In this document: positions 63,268 through 64,000 of the stretch, one piece after another
Numbering within the stretch: the first letter of the stretch is position 1
Layout of the letters: every line of letters begins with the position of its first letter
DNA from: Paenibacillus sp. G2S3
GTDB lineage: Bacteria; Bacillota; Bacilli; Paenibacillales; Paenibacillaceae
Reading direction: 5' to 3'
NCBI RefSeq assembly: GCF_030123105.1
Contig: NZ_CP126095.1
Span: 1,612,001-1,676,000, forward strand
DNA length: 64,000 nucleotides
Notes under the pieces: generated by a model
What the model saw: only the letters and a program-made list of their open reading frames with translations
The model's database searches: none
What the model was told of the DNA's origin: nothing
Made by a program: the position numbers and the translations under genes

Positions 63268-64000
63268 ATGTATACGAGTAGAGTGTACAACAACCCATTG
63301 GTGGAGCAACGTGCTGATCCATGGGTATATAAACATACGGATGGTTATTACTATTTCACAGCTTCAGTGCCAGAATACGACCGGATCGAAGTTAGAAGAT
63401 CCACAACCATCGAAGGATTAACTACTGCGGAACCGGTTGTAGCATGGCGCAAGTATGAGACGGGGCCGCTTAGTGCTAACATTTGGGCGCCGGAAATTCA
63501 TTACATAGACGGAAAATGGTACATTTACTTTGCCGCAGCACGCACTACGGAGACGACGGATGGTTTGTTCGATCACCGGATGTTTGCGCTTGAGAATGCA
63601 TCTGCCAATCCTTTAGAAGGTACATGGGTAGAAAAAGGTCAAGTGAAGACCGCTTGGGAATCATTCGCTTTGGACGCGACCACGTTTCAGCATAAAGGAA
63701 GACTGTACTATGTATGGGCTCAGAAGGACTTGAACATTGAGGGTAATTCTAATCTGTATATTTCTGAAATGTGCAATCCGTGGACACTCACAGGTCCTCA
63801 GACTATGATTGCTACTCCTGAGTATGACTGGGAAGTTATTGGGTACAAAGTAAACGAAGGTGCAGCAGTACTGAAACGCAATGGTCGTATCTTTATCAGC
63901 TTCTCGGCGAGTGCTACCGACTTCAACTACTGCATGGGACTATTAGTAGCGGATGAAGACAGCGATCTTCTTGATGCAGCTTCATGGACTAAACTACCCT
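63268..64000 (+). CDS. Glycoside hydrolase family 43, partial (3' end beyond the window)
   Basis: The first 244 residues of a five-bladed-propeller GH43 enzyme. The three catalytic acids are placed as expected: Asp in RADPWVYKH (near residue 16), Asp in FALDATTFQ and Glu in VNEGAAVLKR. IWAPEIHYIDGKWYIYFAA is also typical. It probably acts on arabinose- or xylose-containing side chains with the GH27 enzyme. The reading frame is open to the window edge. AAGGAG precedes the ATG. Confidence 0.93.
   Translation, partial: MYTSRVYNNPLVEQRADPWVYKHTDGYYYFTASVPEYDRIEVRRSTTIEGLTTAEPVVAWRKYETGPLSANIWAPEIHYIDGKWYIYFAAARTTETTDGLFDHRMFALENASANPLEGTWVEKGQVKTAWESFALDATTFQHKGRLYYVWAQKDLNIEGNSNLYISEMCNPWTLTGPQTMIATPEYDWEVIGYKVNEGAAVLKRNGRIFISFSASATDFNYCMGLLVADEDSDLLDAASWTKLP

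Overview
The window looks like chromosomal DNA of a spore-forming Bacillota, most likely a Paenibacillus or close relative. The reasons are a spoVAC-spoVAD-spoVAE cluster, an intact yqeG-yqeH-aroE-yhbY-nadD-yqeK-rsfS-yqeM block in Bacillus order, strong Shine-Dalgarno sites with some TTG/GTG starts, a YesN-like AraC regulator beside sugar genes, several glycoside hydrolases, and a surface protein with SLH domains and a BclB-type collagen-like region. I see no rRNA, tRNA, CRISPR array, prophage or intact insertion sequence. The assignment rests on recognition of families and gene order, not on a database search.

Layout. 0.2-5.9 kb: two efflux modules, a TetR-MMPL operon and an MFS pump divergent from its TetR, each with inverted-repeat operator candidates. 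5.9-9.0 kb: a CUT1 sugar ABC importer without its own ATPase. 9.1-10.3 kb: VOC and SDR enzymes. 10.5-15.3 kb: a siderophore importer (binding protein plus two permeases, no ATPase) below a Fur-box-like site, next to a Btr-like AraC/binding-protein regulator, as in the B. subtilis feu locus. 15.5-21.4 kb: a metallophosphoesterase, a frameshifted serine hydrolase, and an AraC regulator divergent from a GH3 glycosidase. 22.0-28.3 kb: a cell-surface cluster of a double glycosyltransferase, an SLH/collagen/BclB chimera with a very long GAVGAT repeat, and an FN3/RCC1-propeller protein. 28.4-32.5 kb: a sulfane-sulfur locus with an ArsR regulator and an 859-residue CoA-disulfide-reductase/rhodanese/TusA/DsrE fusion, divergent from three rhodaneses, the middle one apparently lacking its catalytic cysteine. 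32.7-33.7 kb: an orphan nuclease-like/winged-helix protein and five 51-bp tandem repeats. 33.9-39.7 kb: a second GH3 enzyme, a HIT protein, a His-rich small membrane protein, a guanidine-I riboswitch upstream of paired SMR exporters, and an aldo/keto reductase. 40.2-45.4 kb: the mannitol operon mtlA-mtlR-mtlF-mtlD. 45.5-49.0 kb: an M42 aminopeptidase, a 58-residue small membrane protein candidate, and the spoVA genes. 49.2-53.7 kb: MoxR, DUF58 and transglutaminase genes. 53.7-60.0 kb: the yqe housekeeping block with cvfB inserted. 60.4-64.0 kb: a 52-residue conserved-looking small ORF, an ArsR-like regulator, a GH27 alpha-galactosidase and the start of a GH43 enzyme cut by the window edge.

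The intergenic regions contain several structured elements that the genes do not explain. These are two copies of an AAATATAAG-type inverted-repeat element, a nested CGGACTC inverted repeat of about 180 bp, a 15-bp imperfect inverted repeat, a 51-bp minisatellite, and two places where a promoter is followed almost at once by an intrinsic terminator. The most interesting gene-level observations are the surface-glycoprotein cluster and the sulfur locus.
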